From positions 7,661,967 to 7,725,966 of the forward strand of contig JABAKD010000015.1 of the NCBI GenBank assembly GCA_012845835.1: 64,000 bases of DNA. The letters run 5' to 3'. Below the pieces are notes generated by a model, which worked only from the letters and a program-made list of their open reading frames with translations, searched no databases and had not been told where the DNA came from. This document shows, piece after piece, positions 32,116 through 44,400 of the stretch. The position numbers were made by a program, and so were the translations under genes. This DNA is from Undaria pinnatifida. Its lineage: Eukaryota > Sar > Phaeophyceae > Laminariales > Alariaceae. Position 1 is the first letter of the stretch. Each line of letters opens with the position of its first letter.

Positions 32116-32811
32116 ATGCTTATTTTTTGTTAATATAGTCTAAATGATGCCAATTGATGATGTCAGGGAGTAGTGTTCATGACTCTCAGACTGGCGGATT
32201 TCGATTTTTGGTGGGGCGGAGGGAGAGGGAGCGGGGGATGAAGGGGTTGTTGGGGGGTATGGGGGGGACGGAGGTAGATGGGAGCAAAATATTTCATCTG
32301 CATGCTTAATTAATAATGCAGATGCCCAATGTTTCAAAGATAAACAATGAGAAGGTGGATGGGAGCAAAATGTACGCGTTGGTTCTACTTAAATGACATT
32401 TTTATTATAAATAATGGTTATTATACTAACTGGTATAGTCTAGGATAATTCTGATTGGTACCTTGCTACCTACATCCACCACCTGCCAGTCAGTTATTTT
32501 CTGATTTTTCATCGACAGCGATATCAGTACGGCTGCCCCGCCCCTCCCCCCCCTCCCCTCCCCTTTGCCTTTTCCTTCTCGCCCTTCTTGGCGTCCTCTT
32601 TTGCACACGCAGTAACCAGCTATTTTCCACCTCGGACCTGTACCACCTTGCCATGAAACCATCCGCAGCTTCGACGACCCCTCGGTACCACTTTTGCCAG
32701 CCTGTTCATGGACCGTGGGCCATAGCACCGTCTTTACATAATAGTAAGTACGACACACAAAAGTACGTTTTGAAGTTCAGAAGACACGTATTACACATAT
32801 ATATTTTTTCT

Positions 32812-33102
32812 CACACTTTTACTTGCCAGGTTCTGGACAAGCTGTGGTCACAGGTGTCGTCCCTTCTTCGCCCCGGTTCTTGCCTTTCAATTTTCATCGC
32901 GTGTAGGGTTCAGCAATCCCGCTGCTCGTCGATTTTTCATCGAGTGTCGCTAACTCACGCTCTCGCGCTTTCCGCAATTCAATTTGTGCACAAGAAAAAG
33001 TCCCAACGGATTTGTACGAGTATGCACTCGGCCGGGCTCGAACTCACGAAACTGACCTATACCAGGCTCGAGGATAACCTTATACGCCACCGGGGCGACC
33101 GG
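32812..33102 (-). mobile_element. SINE family copy, reversed
   Basis: The reverse complement runs from CCGGTCGCCCCGGTGGCG through AGTTCGAGCCCGGCCGAGTG and GGAAAGCGCGAGAGCGTGAG to AAGTAAAAGTGTG. It lies 740 bp from another copy in the opposite orientation (33843), so the two can pair. Confidence 0.82.
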
Positions 33103-33354
33103 CATAGTCTAATGGGTGAATGTAATGTACGACGCAGCTTGCAAAGTTGAGTTTCAATCATTCAATCGGTCGTATTCTCGTTCTCCCTCCGTAGCTGCAC
33201 AAGAAAAATCTGGTATCATAGTAGTGAGCTGAGCACTGAGGAGATAGCTGAGAATTGAGCATACCAGATATTGTACCGGTTTACAATAATACCCGGTACC
33301 TCGTAGAGGAATACTCCGAGTAATATTTTTAGTACTCGTAGTATTACATTATAA

Positions 33355-33665
33355 AAAATGAAAATACACTCCAGCTGTGAGATCGAAGATTTCGTCGAAA
33401 TTCATCTTTGCAAGCTGTGTGTGATACTCCGATCGCGCGTATTACGAGTTGTGTGTCCTCATTAAGGATATAGGTCGGCGACTCCCCTTACAACTACAGT
33501 CAGTGTAGCTATCAGGGTCAACAGGGTGATTTTAGTCAGTCTGCGCGCGGAAACTATGAAACCCGTTTCTGAGGTGCACAAAATCTGACAGCTGTGGAGG
33601 GAAATGTATCCTTTAATCAAGTGAATCCTGTAAGTCGAACAATCGGTGAGGGGGGGGGCGGAGTT
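33355..33665 (+). repeat. dispersed repeat family D3 copy
   Basis: It contains AAATACACTCCAGCTGTGAG, CTTTGCAAGCTGTGTGTG, GGGTCAACAGGGTGATTTTA, ATGAAACCCGTTTCTGAGG and AACAATCGGTGAGGGG, then a G-rich tract at 33647-33760. Confidence 0.75.
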
Positions 33666-33842
33666 TTGAAGGACGTGGGGGCCTCTGGTTTTGATCAAAA
33701 GCGAGCGGGGTAGGAGGGGGGGGGGGGGGGGGCGGGGGAGGGGGGGGAGGGGCGGACGGGCGGGCGGGCAATTTGTGCATGTAAGCTATAAATCCTTTTA
33801 AGGGGATAAATCTGACGGTTTTGGAAAAAGAAAAATTATGTA

Positions 33843-34150
33843 CCGGTCGCCCCGGTGGCGTATGTATCAGGTTATCCTCGAGCCTGGTATAGGTCAGTTT
33901 CGAGAGTTCGAGCCCCGCCGAGTGCATACTCGTATAGATTCGTTGGGACTTTTTCTTGTGGACAAATCGACTTGCGGAAAGCGCGAGAGCGTGAGTTAGC
34001 AACACTCGATGAACAATCGACGAGCAGTGTTGCTGAACCCTATGCGCGATAAAAATTGAAGGCGAGCACCGGGGAGGAGAGGGGATGACACCTGTGACCA
34101 CGGCTTGTCCAGAAGCTGGAAAGTAAAAGTGTGCAAAAAAAAAAGATCAA
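33843..34150 (+). mobile_element. SINE family copy, full length
   Basis: It runs from CCGGTCGCCCCGGTGGCG to GTCCAGAAGCTGGAAAGTAA, followed by GTGTGC and an A-rich tail. The B-box-like AGTTCGAGCCCC is at about 33905. It is upstream of the PiT gene and in the same orientation. Confidence 0.82.
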
Positions 34151-35309
34151 AAAAAATATATATATATATAGACTTACTTAATTTTGTCTTTCTCAGGGAT
34201 TGCCCATCCCTGGCCTCTCAGAGCTCCAAGTTCCATACTACTTGCGGAACCTTTCCAGCTTTTCTTCGCTTTCCAGCTTCGTTCGAAATACGAAACGCCA
34301 ATATTAATAGTACGTACCGGTACTACTACACCAGGTTTGTACATACCATCAGATACTATACGCTGTTGGATCACATGCACGCCCAGCTCAGATCAGTCCG
34401 GCTATATATAGCCCAGCAGCGCAGCGTAGCGCCGTGCGGAGCCGTGCGGAGCCGTGCGGAGCCGTGCGGTGCGGTGCCGTGCCCTTCGCTGCGGTGCTGT
34501 GTCGCTGCGCTGTGTGCTTTCTTTCGAAAATAGAGCAGTACCGGGTATAATGCGTGTTGTGTACGAAGTACTACTTTTCTCCTTTTTCTTTTTCCTGTTT
34601 CTACATGACATCATGTATTTGATCTTTCACGGCCCCCTGTTTTTTCTCCCACGCAAATTACCCCCATACTGCCGATCAGACACCGGTAATAAAAGCACAC
34701 AGCACAGCTGAGCACAACAGGGTAATTTGCTCTGCACAAGCAGCTCTTGGCATTATCAAATCGCTGTTCGCACCAAATCATGGGTCTCTTCTTTCTGCCC
34801 CCTTTACATATGTGTTTAGTTGCATTCTTCCTTGCCTTGCGCGAGCGTAGCGGGCGGCGTCAGCCGCCCGCGGAGCGGAGCCCTTGTATATATATAGAGC
34901 TTACTGCGTGGTCGTGGGTGTCTCAAGAGCTCACAAACCATCATCATACCAGGTATACCACAAAATATACCAGTTACAGTAGTAGTCCCAAATCACAACA
35001 ACAATCAGAAGTTTTGATTACGAACAATTATTTTCGACTTTGGTACCAGGTTGCGGATACTCCTATCCTCAGTAGTTTCGAGTTTTTCACGAAAATCAGA
35101 CACCGAACATCAAATTTCGATTTTAGTACACTAATCTCAGCAGTTACGAGTTTGCAAGAAACCGTCAGGCGTTTGAGAGGCCTCAAATCAAAGCAACCGA
35201 CAATTGGCACTGCTTGTATACAGCAGTACGAAAAACAAGCTCTTTTCTAGCCCTCATCCCCAGAGCTAAGAATCAGCGAGAGGGAGCGCAGCTAGGAGCA
35301 CGTGCCGCC
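34151..35309. other. upstream region of the PiT gene
   Basis: It holds a GCCGTGCGGA minisatellite (34430-34480), a perfect GC hairpin at 34850-34871 (arms GCGGGCGGC and GCCGCCCGC), and a TATATATATAG stretch near 34888 that could serve as a TATA box about 415 bp before the PiT ATG. Two similar units (CTCAG(T/C)AGTT(T/A)CGAG) at about 35068 and 35138 are a small tandem. No further exon is supported; 5' UTR introns cannot be excluded. Confidence 0.4.
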
Positions 35310-35479
35310 ATGAGCGTCCCACCCGATGGGCGTATGTTGGTCCCGGAGACGACCGACCAGTTCTTGTGGATCGTGATTGTGGGAGCTTTTGGGGCGTTCC
35401 TGGCAGCTTTCGGTATCGGAGCAAATGATGTTGCTAACGCTTTCGCCACTTCAGTGGGTTCGAAAGCAGTCACGCTCAG
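35310..35479 (+). CDS. PiT exon 1
   Basis: It encodes [20 protein letters not shown], the first membrane helix and [20 protein letters not shown], ending two bases into the Arg codon at donor GTATTC. The in-frame codons upstream (from 35214) lack family similarity, and the Kozak-like context favours this ATG. Confidence 0.92.
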
Positions 35480-38400
35480 GTATTCTGCTTATTTTTCCGA
35501 CTGCAGAATGTTTGGCATTGGTTGCATGGCCAACCTGAGTATCGCTGCCTTGTAGTAGTATGTGCCCAGTCGGCGTTGCATGCATGGCCAAATCTCCTTG
35601 GCGTTATTTGCGATGTATAATAAATGCCTGATCTCTGTGTTGCAGTTTGTGACCACACCAGAGCCTTGCTGTGCTGGATTCCGTTTTTTACTCGTATTAA
35701 TAATACTAAAAAAAAACATAAAACGAACGATTTATTAGACTATAGGTCTAGTCATAAGAACACACAGACGCGCAACTAGCGTGGCTTAATTTCAAGTGTT
35801 TCGCGCTTAAGTTGGGAGTGTCGTGCTAAACGGGTATCGCAAAGCTTTATTATTCCCCTTGTCAATGCATGGTTGCATGGGTTCGCATGGGTGCATGGGT
35901 CCTTGTATAAAAACCACCACTGACTGGCTGCTGCGGTTTCGAAATTGCTGTGCTGCTGCTGCTTGCTACTGCTGCATATGGTAGCGTTGTTAGTGTGCTG
36001 TGGGAGCCCGTGTGCCATACATAGTTAGGAAGCAAAAACTGTGCTCTGCTGTGCTGCTGCTACTGGCTGTGTGCGCTGCTGCTGCTGCTGCTGCGTTTTG
36101 TGGCACACGGCACTTCGGCTCGTTCTCGCCACAAATGCCGGATGTTTGGGGGTTGCGTACGATTTTGTTTCATCCATCCGTACCAAACATAAGACGTCCA
36201 CCCAGATCCCTTGCTCTTCTCTTGTTGCCGTCAGTCTCACCCACATCACACACCAATTGTCAAACACCGCAGCCCCTACGGCGAACAACATGCGTACCAG
36301 ACCATAAGTAGTGTCATCTGGATACCATGGGTCCGGCAGACAGGCCATTACTTGCGATTTGATCATTCATCTTCGCGGGGATCAACAACAACAGCACAAA
36401 CAAAATCGGGAGCTATCATTTATCTTGATTATTAAGCATGAAATTTGTGGGAAAACGCTCGAAAACGCTCCCTCTTGTCGGACCCCACAGCCTGCTTTTT
36501 GTGAGTATTTGTTACTTGGACCCTTGACTCTGTAAAAGAGCAGCCCACTGCAAACGATGCGTAACACCCCACAATGCGATATATGTCCTTGCCGCTTGGC
36601 GCCATGTGTCCCTCAAGCAGGCCATCGTCTTGGCTGGGATCAACAACAATGACACTGAAACAATCGGGAGCAGTTATTATCCTCAAGTTATTCATTCTGC
36701 TGTGAAGAGCACAGCCTCTCCCAAACGAAAGAAACTCAGGCTAGAGCTCAGTATTTGTCTTTCTTAGGCGTCCTGTACAACTTGGTGTAGTTTTCACATC
36801 GCATGGAGCCCATGACCCATGACACATACTGCGTCTCCTGCGTACCACACTCCACAACATGTTCTTCGCACCACCGTCATGCGTCCCGCAGGCAGGCCAT
36901 TGTCTTGGCGGGGATCTTCGAATTCCTGGGCGCCTTGCTCTTGGGCACGCACGTGACGAAGGCCATCCGAGAGAGTGTTGCAGATGTGAGCCTTCTTTTC
37001 GTCTTCTGCCTTCAAGACCTGGCGTTGTAATCCATGTCGGATTGAGTTAAAAATAAAAAACAATCGCATTCTACGTATGATATGTAATTCCAAATACATA
37101 CGAGTATTCTCAAGAACGCGCCGCAGCAAACACGACAAGGGGTCTGTCTGGTAGATACCGTCCTTACATTTCCGTCTACGATGGTACCAGGTATAACATT
37201 AACATTCGAAATGTACGCGCAACCCCAACGTGTTCCTCCACTGCTGCACCTGTGCTATTAATAGGCGTTGTTCTGTGCGATTTTGGTGCTCGATTCACGT
37301 AGCGACACAGAGCAGCATCATATCGTATGGTATTAGACTAGTCTAGACTAGTACGTATGATACTTGCATGTGAGAACCACCCAGCCAAACGAAAAAACAA
37401 AAAAAGGCAAACCACGCTGAATTATCATGTGGTCGCTTTGATGCACACACCAACACCCACACAATTGAAAAAACAGCATCTGAATGCAGCAGCAGCAGTG
37501 TCCTCTCTTCCGTTGCTAAGGACCATGACCGACGGCAATCAACCAATCGCATGGGAAATCGCAACCCTGAGCACAGCAGCAGTATACAATAATGATTAGC
37601 GGCAGCAGTAGCACCCTTATGGTGATGCATAGTGTTCCAGCACCCGACACAGAGCAGACGAAAGGAGAGCATGATCATTTTCGTGCAGTTTTTTTTTTTT
37701 CCTGTTTCACTTTCCACCCGTTAAACCTCGCTGAGCCGAACTGTGAACTACCACCCATGCACCTTACCTGGTACATGAGTACATCATCGTCTGTCGTATA
37801 CCCTACTTATAAGTACGACGCACGACGAGTGTCCCCCCTACCCCTTTTCCTTAGGCACGCCGTCGTACCCTGTTCTTGGTTTCTTGTTACCATTTTTTAT
37901 CGTCTGGCGGATGGGGAAACCATACTCCCACGTATTTCATACACGTCGTGCGCCTTGTTACCCTTCTTCATTTTCACCAGCTTTTCCGAGCTGGCTTTAC
38001 CGAGCTGGCTTTACCAGCCATCGGGGTATAGTATACCAGGTATCGTACAGGTGTCCCCTGTGATTAGCAGGCGATTTTCGTCCCTAGTAATTAAAGTATA
38101 AAATGCAGGTTCGAATCCTCCCGAGCGCATACTCGGTGCTCGTAGGGACTCGTGTCTCGCGTGAAAAAAATAAACGTGATAGCGGCATGCTCGTGCTCGT
38201 ATGGACTCTTTCTTATCTTGCGTAAAAAAATTAAACTCGATAGCGGCAAACCAACACCCGAATGGGTAGGGTGGACTGTAACTGGACCAAGTCCGGCGGA
38301 AGGCTTTTTTCTCACGGCAGGGGATTCTGTTGGTGGGTGAGCTTGCGCAAGTCACGCACTACCCGGGGTTATGCCGTTCCGGGTGGCTATCTCCACCGCA

Positions 38401-41400
38401 CCTGACCCTCAGGGGTCAGGTCGGGTTGACATACTCCCGCATCCGTATGCAACGGCAGCTTGCGCTGCTGGAGTAGTAACGGGGACCGCCGGTAGGGACA
38501 GCTCGCGCTATCGCCATTGCGGGCACCGAAGGACACGCCAGTTAGCACTGGATTGCGAACGCAACTGAGTGAAATCGACACATGACGTGTACGTATGAAA
38601 ATACGTCGAAGTGTGGTGAGCTTAGCCTTTATTTTTCCCCATCCGCCGGAGGATGCAAAAAACAAAAAAGATGGCGGCAAGCGCGAGCGCGTGAGCGAGC
38701 AAAACTCGATGAAACTGTAAGCATGAAAAGCTAAAAAGCGGGAACACCGAACCTTATGCGGGATAAAAATGCAGGCACGTGACGGGTGGGAGAAGGTAAG
38801 TCGCCTGTGACCACGGCTTGCCCAGAAGGTCGCTGAGCTTACTATGCGCGATATAAATGAAAAGGCAAGTACTGGGGGGGGAGAAGGCAAGACACCTACC
38901 TGTGACCACTGACCACCGCTTGTCCAGAAGGTCGCTGAGGCTCGACATTTCTTACGAGTTGAGAAGTGAAAAGTGATGATGAAAAAAAAACTGCATCGTA
39001 CTCGCAAAAGTACGCTGTTGGTATTCATCGCACTGGCACACTTCTTGTAAATCTGAAATGCATGCAGTATGCCCTACCGGTCGGTGTGCCTGCTGTCTCG
39101 GGCGTAGTTTGCCGATGCCAGTACACGAGTACGCGCCTTTTATGTGCATATTTTTATCTGAAAAATAATACCAAGAACACTGATTTCCGTTTTGGCCTTT
39201 TTCTGGTACACATGTATGCTACTGGCACTCGTCTCTTCCACCCGCGTGTCCTTTCTTCGGAACGTTAAGTTGTACTATCAGGTATTGCATGGGTACACAC
39301 ACATTAACTCCACTCCTCCACGGTTTACCACAGATCGCCACCCTATCTCGTGGTCCATCATGTTGCACCCCATGGCGCATACTCGACGATATCACCCGCA
39401 CCGCAATCCGTGGTTCACACAATACCATTGAATACGTTATTTTGCCTCCTTATCTCGTCGTATGTGCCCAGGGTCATCCCATGGCATGTCCCATGGAATG
39501 GCTCGTATCATGGGGCATGGCATGCATGGCACACGGGTTACACAAAGAGTATCCCATCGATGTATCGTACAGCATGCTATTGCACATTCCACGGAGAGTA
39601 CGCCATGGGTTTTACGACGAGCAACATGTTCCCATGGCATGTATCATAGGCTTTCGTGGTTTCTCACGACGGCATGGCCAATGGTGTACTCCAGTGAGTA
39701 TGTATTCCATCGGTACCTCGTTCTGTGGGATGTGCCACGGCACATGACGCGTACGACAATAGAGGTGCACAACTTTTTTTTTCTGAGGCTTCCTCAATTT
39801 GGGAGCTTAAGACGTCTCCCAAAAACTGATTTGGAGAAAACCAAAACTGCTACCGGATGAAAATCCCTATGGCCATGGGTACACGACGAGAATCAGGCAA
39901 AATAAAGGGGGCGTATTTTCCGACGATTTCGGGTTAAGGAGCCCCGTCATTCGGAAACCATTTCAGGTTACGAAAAGGGCTACCTCTATCGTAGCAAGCG
40001 TCATGAATATACCCATGAGGCATTCCATGCGATATTCCAATGCCAAATGCACGCATAGAGCGCCCCATTTGTGATTCCATGACAACATGAACCCCATGGG
40101 TGCGGTCATGTCTCATGGCGTGCCCCCATGGTTTAACCATGAGTCAGGCCATCGTCAACGATGGCGTAAGCCATTTGCCATTGGCATAGCCCACGGTATG
40201 TCCCGTTGGTGGTCCCACGGCATATTGCACCATGGGCAGTACCATGGGATACCCCATGGAACGTTTAGCCCATGATGGCATGCGCCATGCGCTGCGATAG
40301 ATATACCATGACTACACCATGGAACCATGTTTTAGTATTTGGCTCGTTGATTACGCCCTGTTATACCCCATGTTACATGTGCCATGGGACACAGTGAACG
40401 ATGCGGGCATATCAAAGCTTACATTGGCCAAGGGTTGCTCCACAGTACGTTCCATGGACACTACCCACGGAGACCCGTGGGGCACTCCACGGGTCCTTTC
40501 CGCCGTGTAGTATACTATTGGTTATCGTATGGCACGTAGCATGGTATACCCCATTCCCTTAGGAATTGCCATAGGGAGTGCTATGGGATGTTCCATGGTA
40601 CGTTGCATGGCATACCCGATGGACCGAGTATACTGTGGGATATACCATGGAGTAAACCACGTAACCGCAGAAATTGTATAGGTGTCATGATGTATGCCGT
40701 TTTTTACTCGCGGCACGTGCCTCGGGCCACAGCATATTGCGTATCTTAGGTTATGTATGCGTCGCTGGATACGCCAAGGGCGGTGCCATGGTAATAAACC
40801 ACCAAGACCCATGGGGCACTCCATGGCTACATGTTTTACATGGGACACGGCATTGAACGCCCCATGGCACGTACCATGGCATACCATAGACTCTACCATG
40901 GGAATGCAGTGACGGAAATGCTCGGGCTGGGTCAAGCATGGTGCGCTCCATGACATGCGCCACGGAGAACCTCACCCCGTGGTGTGTTCATGGGGCAACC
41001 CATGGAACATACCGTGAGATAATATAATGCTTCCCATGGGGTACCCATCGCATTCACCGTGGGATGATTAATGGATGGTTTTGGATCATGGTTCACGCCA
41101 TGATATATAGCATGGGTTATGCCATGGCTGACCGTGTCTTACCCCGTGTGGAATCTACGGATTAAGTCTTGAGACACGGGATGGTGGGTACCATAGTGTA
41201 CCCATCACTTTCACCGTGGGATGATTTATGGTTGGTTTAGGACCTTGAGACTTACCGTGGGGTATACCATATGCTAACCACGGCATTAATCATGGTTGAT
41301 GCTATGGAGCATACCATGCCATACCCCGTGTTATGTACTTGGGGCAATCCATGGGGTACACCGTGAGCGATCCCATGATGCGACCAATGGGGTGCCCATC

Positions 41401-44400
41401 CCTTCACCATGGGATGACCCATGGCGCGGTTTAGGACCATGGGATATACCGTTGGTTATGCAATGATTACCAAACCTTGGCATTCCCAGTGGTCGCTCAT
41501 GCAACCCGCGGGGAAGGTCATGAAGTATCCCATAATGCATCCCATGGGGTAGCCATCACCTTCACCAAGAGATGGCCCATGAATGGTTTTGGACCATGGG
41601 GTCACCCACGAGACTTCCCATTGGTATACCGTGGGTAACCACGTCCTTCCTCGCGTCTACCCATGAAATCCCCGAGACATACATTGAGGTACCTAATGAT
41701 GTGTCCTCGCAGGTTTTTCCCATCGCAATAATCTTTGGGTGAGCAATGGGTGGTTTAGGACCATGGGACATACCATGAAATTCGCCACGGCAACCACGGC
41801 ATCACCGATGGTTGATGTCATGGAACATACCATGGCCTACCCCATGGGAAGTACCATCCATTGGGAAACCCATGAGATGATGCGTCCCATAGGGAACCCA
41901 TCGCCTTCACCATGGGATGATCCGTGGGTGGTTTCGGACCATGAGGCTACCCATGGGGCATGCAATGGTATATACTGTGGAATACTGCCACGTGTAACCA
42001 TGGGAATAGTGTGGGTGGTTTAGGACCATGGGACGCACCATGGGTGACGCCATGGTAGCCATGGTATTACCCCTGGTTGATGCCGCGGAACGAGCCATGC
42101 CTCATGGTATGCCATGGGGAAGTCCATGAGATGATGCGTGCCATAGGGTACCCACCGCCTTCACCATGAGGTGATCCAAGGGTGGTTTAGGATCTTGAGG
42201 CTACCCATGGGCATACCGTGGGGTGTACCATGGAACATTAGCATATTTTCTCCATACAAATAATGTGTGTGCCATGAGTTCAGGGTGCCCCATGGGCTAC
42301 TCCACGGGTCCCCTCATGGTATCTCATGGTGTTCACCATGGCCTATTGACATGCTACGGCATACACCACAGAATTACCACATAGAGGTACACGCTTTCCG
42401 TAGTCGTGCACCATGCACGATGGCATACCGTGGGCGTGACGTGCTATGGGTGGTGCCAAGGCACGTGCGATGGGGAGCTCAAGAGATGTATAGCTTCGTC
42501 GAGTTACACTTTCGTTTTTCTCAAAGCTGATGCGTATAGGGCTCCTTAAAGGAAGGAGCCCCGGAAAGTGAGGATACCCCCATATCCGAGCACGCGTCTC
42601 AGCACTACACGTGCCCGCCTCTCCCGCCGTAACATCCCATCTGTCAAAACGCTCGTTTCGAGGACAAATCAGGCGTCTTGTTATTGATATGTTCGCCGCG
42701 CTACAATGTACCAGGGTAGGGTATGCATCATGAGCATCGACGTCGAATATTCACGAACATCCCCAGAAAGATGAACAAAGAACCAAGGGAAACAAGGAAA
42801 AAGGCGCAGTCTCAATAAAAAAACGCACCACTAAATATTTCAACCCCAAACGTTCCTGCCTCCCACCGTATCCCCTCCCCTCCGTCCGGACGCATGTTAC
42901 TAACATTTCCCTATAGCAACCCAATGTTACGGTATAGGGGTTATTTTTTTTCAGTGGCCCGGTGTCACTCGCCCCTGTTCCTTGCGGTCACAGGCGTTCG
43001 TGCTGTTTAGCATTATCGATATTAACACGAAAAGGGATGGTTAGCTACGCTGCAACAAGAAGAAAAATCGCCGAACGTGTTTTTGTCAGTGATGTACAGA
43101 GTCACTCGCGCGAGTATTATGCTGTGATGGTACGGTGGTATGGCAGCTCAGATCTGGTAGTCGAAATTGGGAGTACGCCCCTACCGTAGCCTTGATGAGC
43201 TTTGATACCTGCTAATAGTTTGGTGTGTTCGCCATCCGACAATGTACAGCATGAGGCTCAACCTCGATCACTCACAAGTACCCCAATGAAGAAGAATAGA
43301 AGCCAAGGGAACCCAAAAGCGGGGCAGAGTCTTGATCAATGCACGCACTCCAGGCCATGTATCCCTGCCTCATTCTCTCCTCCCTCTCCACGAGTCTTGA
43401 TCAATGCACGAACTCGATGCCATGTATTCCTGCCTCACCATCTCCCTCTCCACGAGTCTTGATCAATGCACGCACTCAAGGCCATGTATTCCTGCCTCAC
43501 CCTCTTCTCCCTCTCCACCAGGACTCCTGCTTCGAAGACAACCCGGGGGTCTTAATGTACGGCATGATGTGCGTTCTTTACACCACGGGGATGTGGCTTA
43601 TTCTAGCTTCCTATCTCGAGCTACCCGTCTCCACCACCCACTCCACTATCGGCAGCATTGTTGGGATGGTCGTAGCGTATGGGGGCGCCGACTGCGTTGT
43701 CTGGAAAGAGGATACGGACAGCTTTCCGTACGTTGAGGGAATGGTCGCGATCGTGGCATCGTGGGTGATATCTCCGGTTTTTTCGGGAATCGTGTCGTTT
43801 CTCCTGTTTTTGACGGTGCGGACGTTCATCCTCAGGCAACCGAGGGCGTTCGAGAGATCGTTCTACGTGTACCCCATGCTGGTCATGTTCACTATCGCAG
43901 TTAACGGTAAGCTGTGGATAAATGGTAACTGGTAGGACTTTGTATTTGTTCATCCTCCGTTGGATGGGAAAAATAAAGCTCAAGCTCAGCACACTTCCAC
44001 GTATTTCCGTACATGTGGTGTGTCGATTTAACTCAACTGTATTCGGAAGTAACCATTTGCCGGCATATCCGTCTGTTCCCGTGGCAATGACAGCGCGAGC
44101 TGTCCCTACCTGCGGTCCCCGTTGCTACTCCAGTAGCGCAAGCTGCCGTTGTATTCGGATACATGAGCATATTGACCCGACTTGATCCCTGGGGAACAGA
44201 GGATCTGGGGAACAGAGGATCAGGTGCGGTGGAGATAGCCACCCGGAAAGTCACCCCTCCCGGAAGTGCGGGACTTGCGCAAGCTTACCCACTAAAAAAA
44301 CACAAGGCTATGAGAAAACAGTCTTCCGCCGGACTCGGTCCAGTTGCGGCGCACCCTGCCCATTCAGGAGTTGTTCCTGGGATTTTTTCAATTTGCTGTC

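Noticed and set aside
32455-33150. 231-codon plus-strand open frame
   Set aside because: Its second half is a reversed SINE that is also open, by chance, in other copies; the first half shows no domain.
38045-38120. tRNA gene
   Set aside because: A B box is present but the ends do not form an acceptor stem and no cloverleaf fits; it continues into a SINE body.
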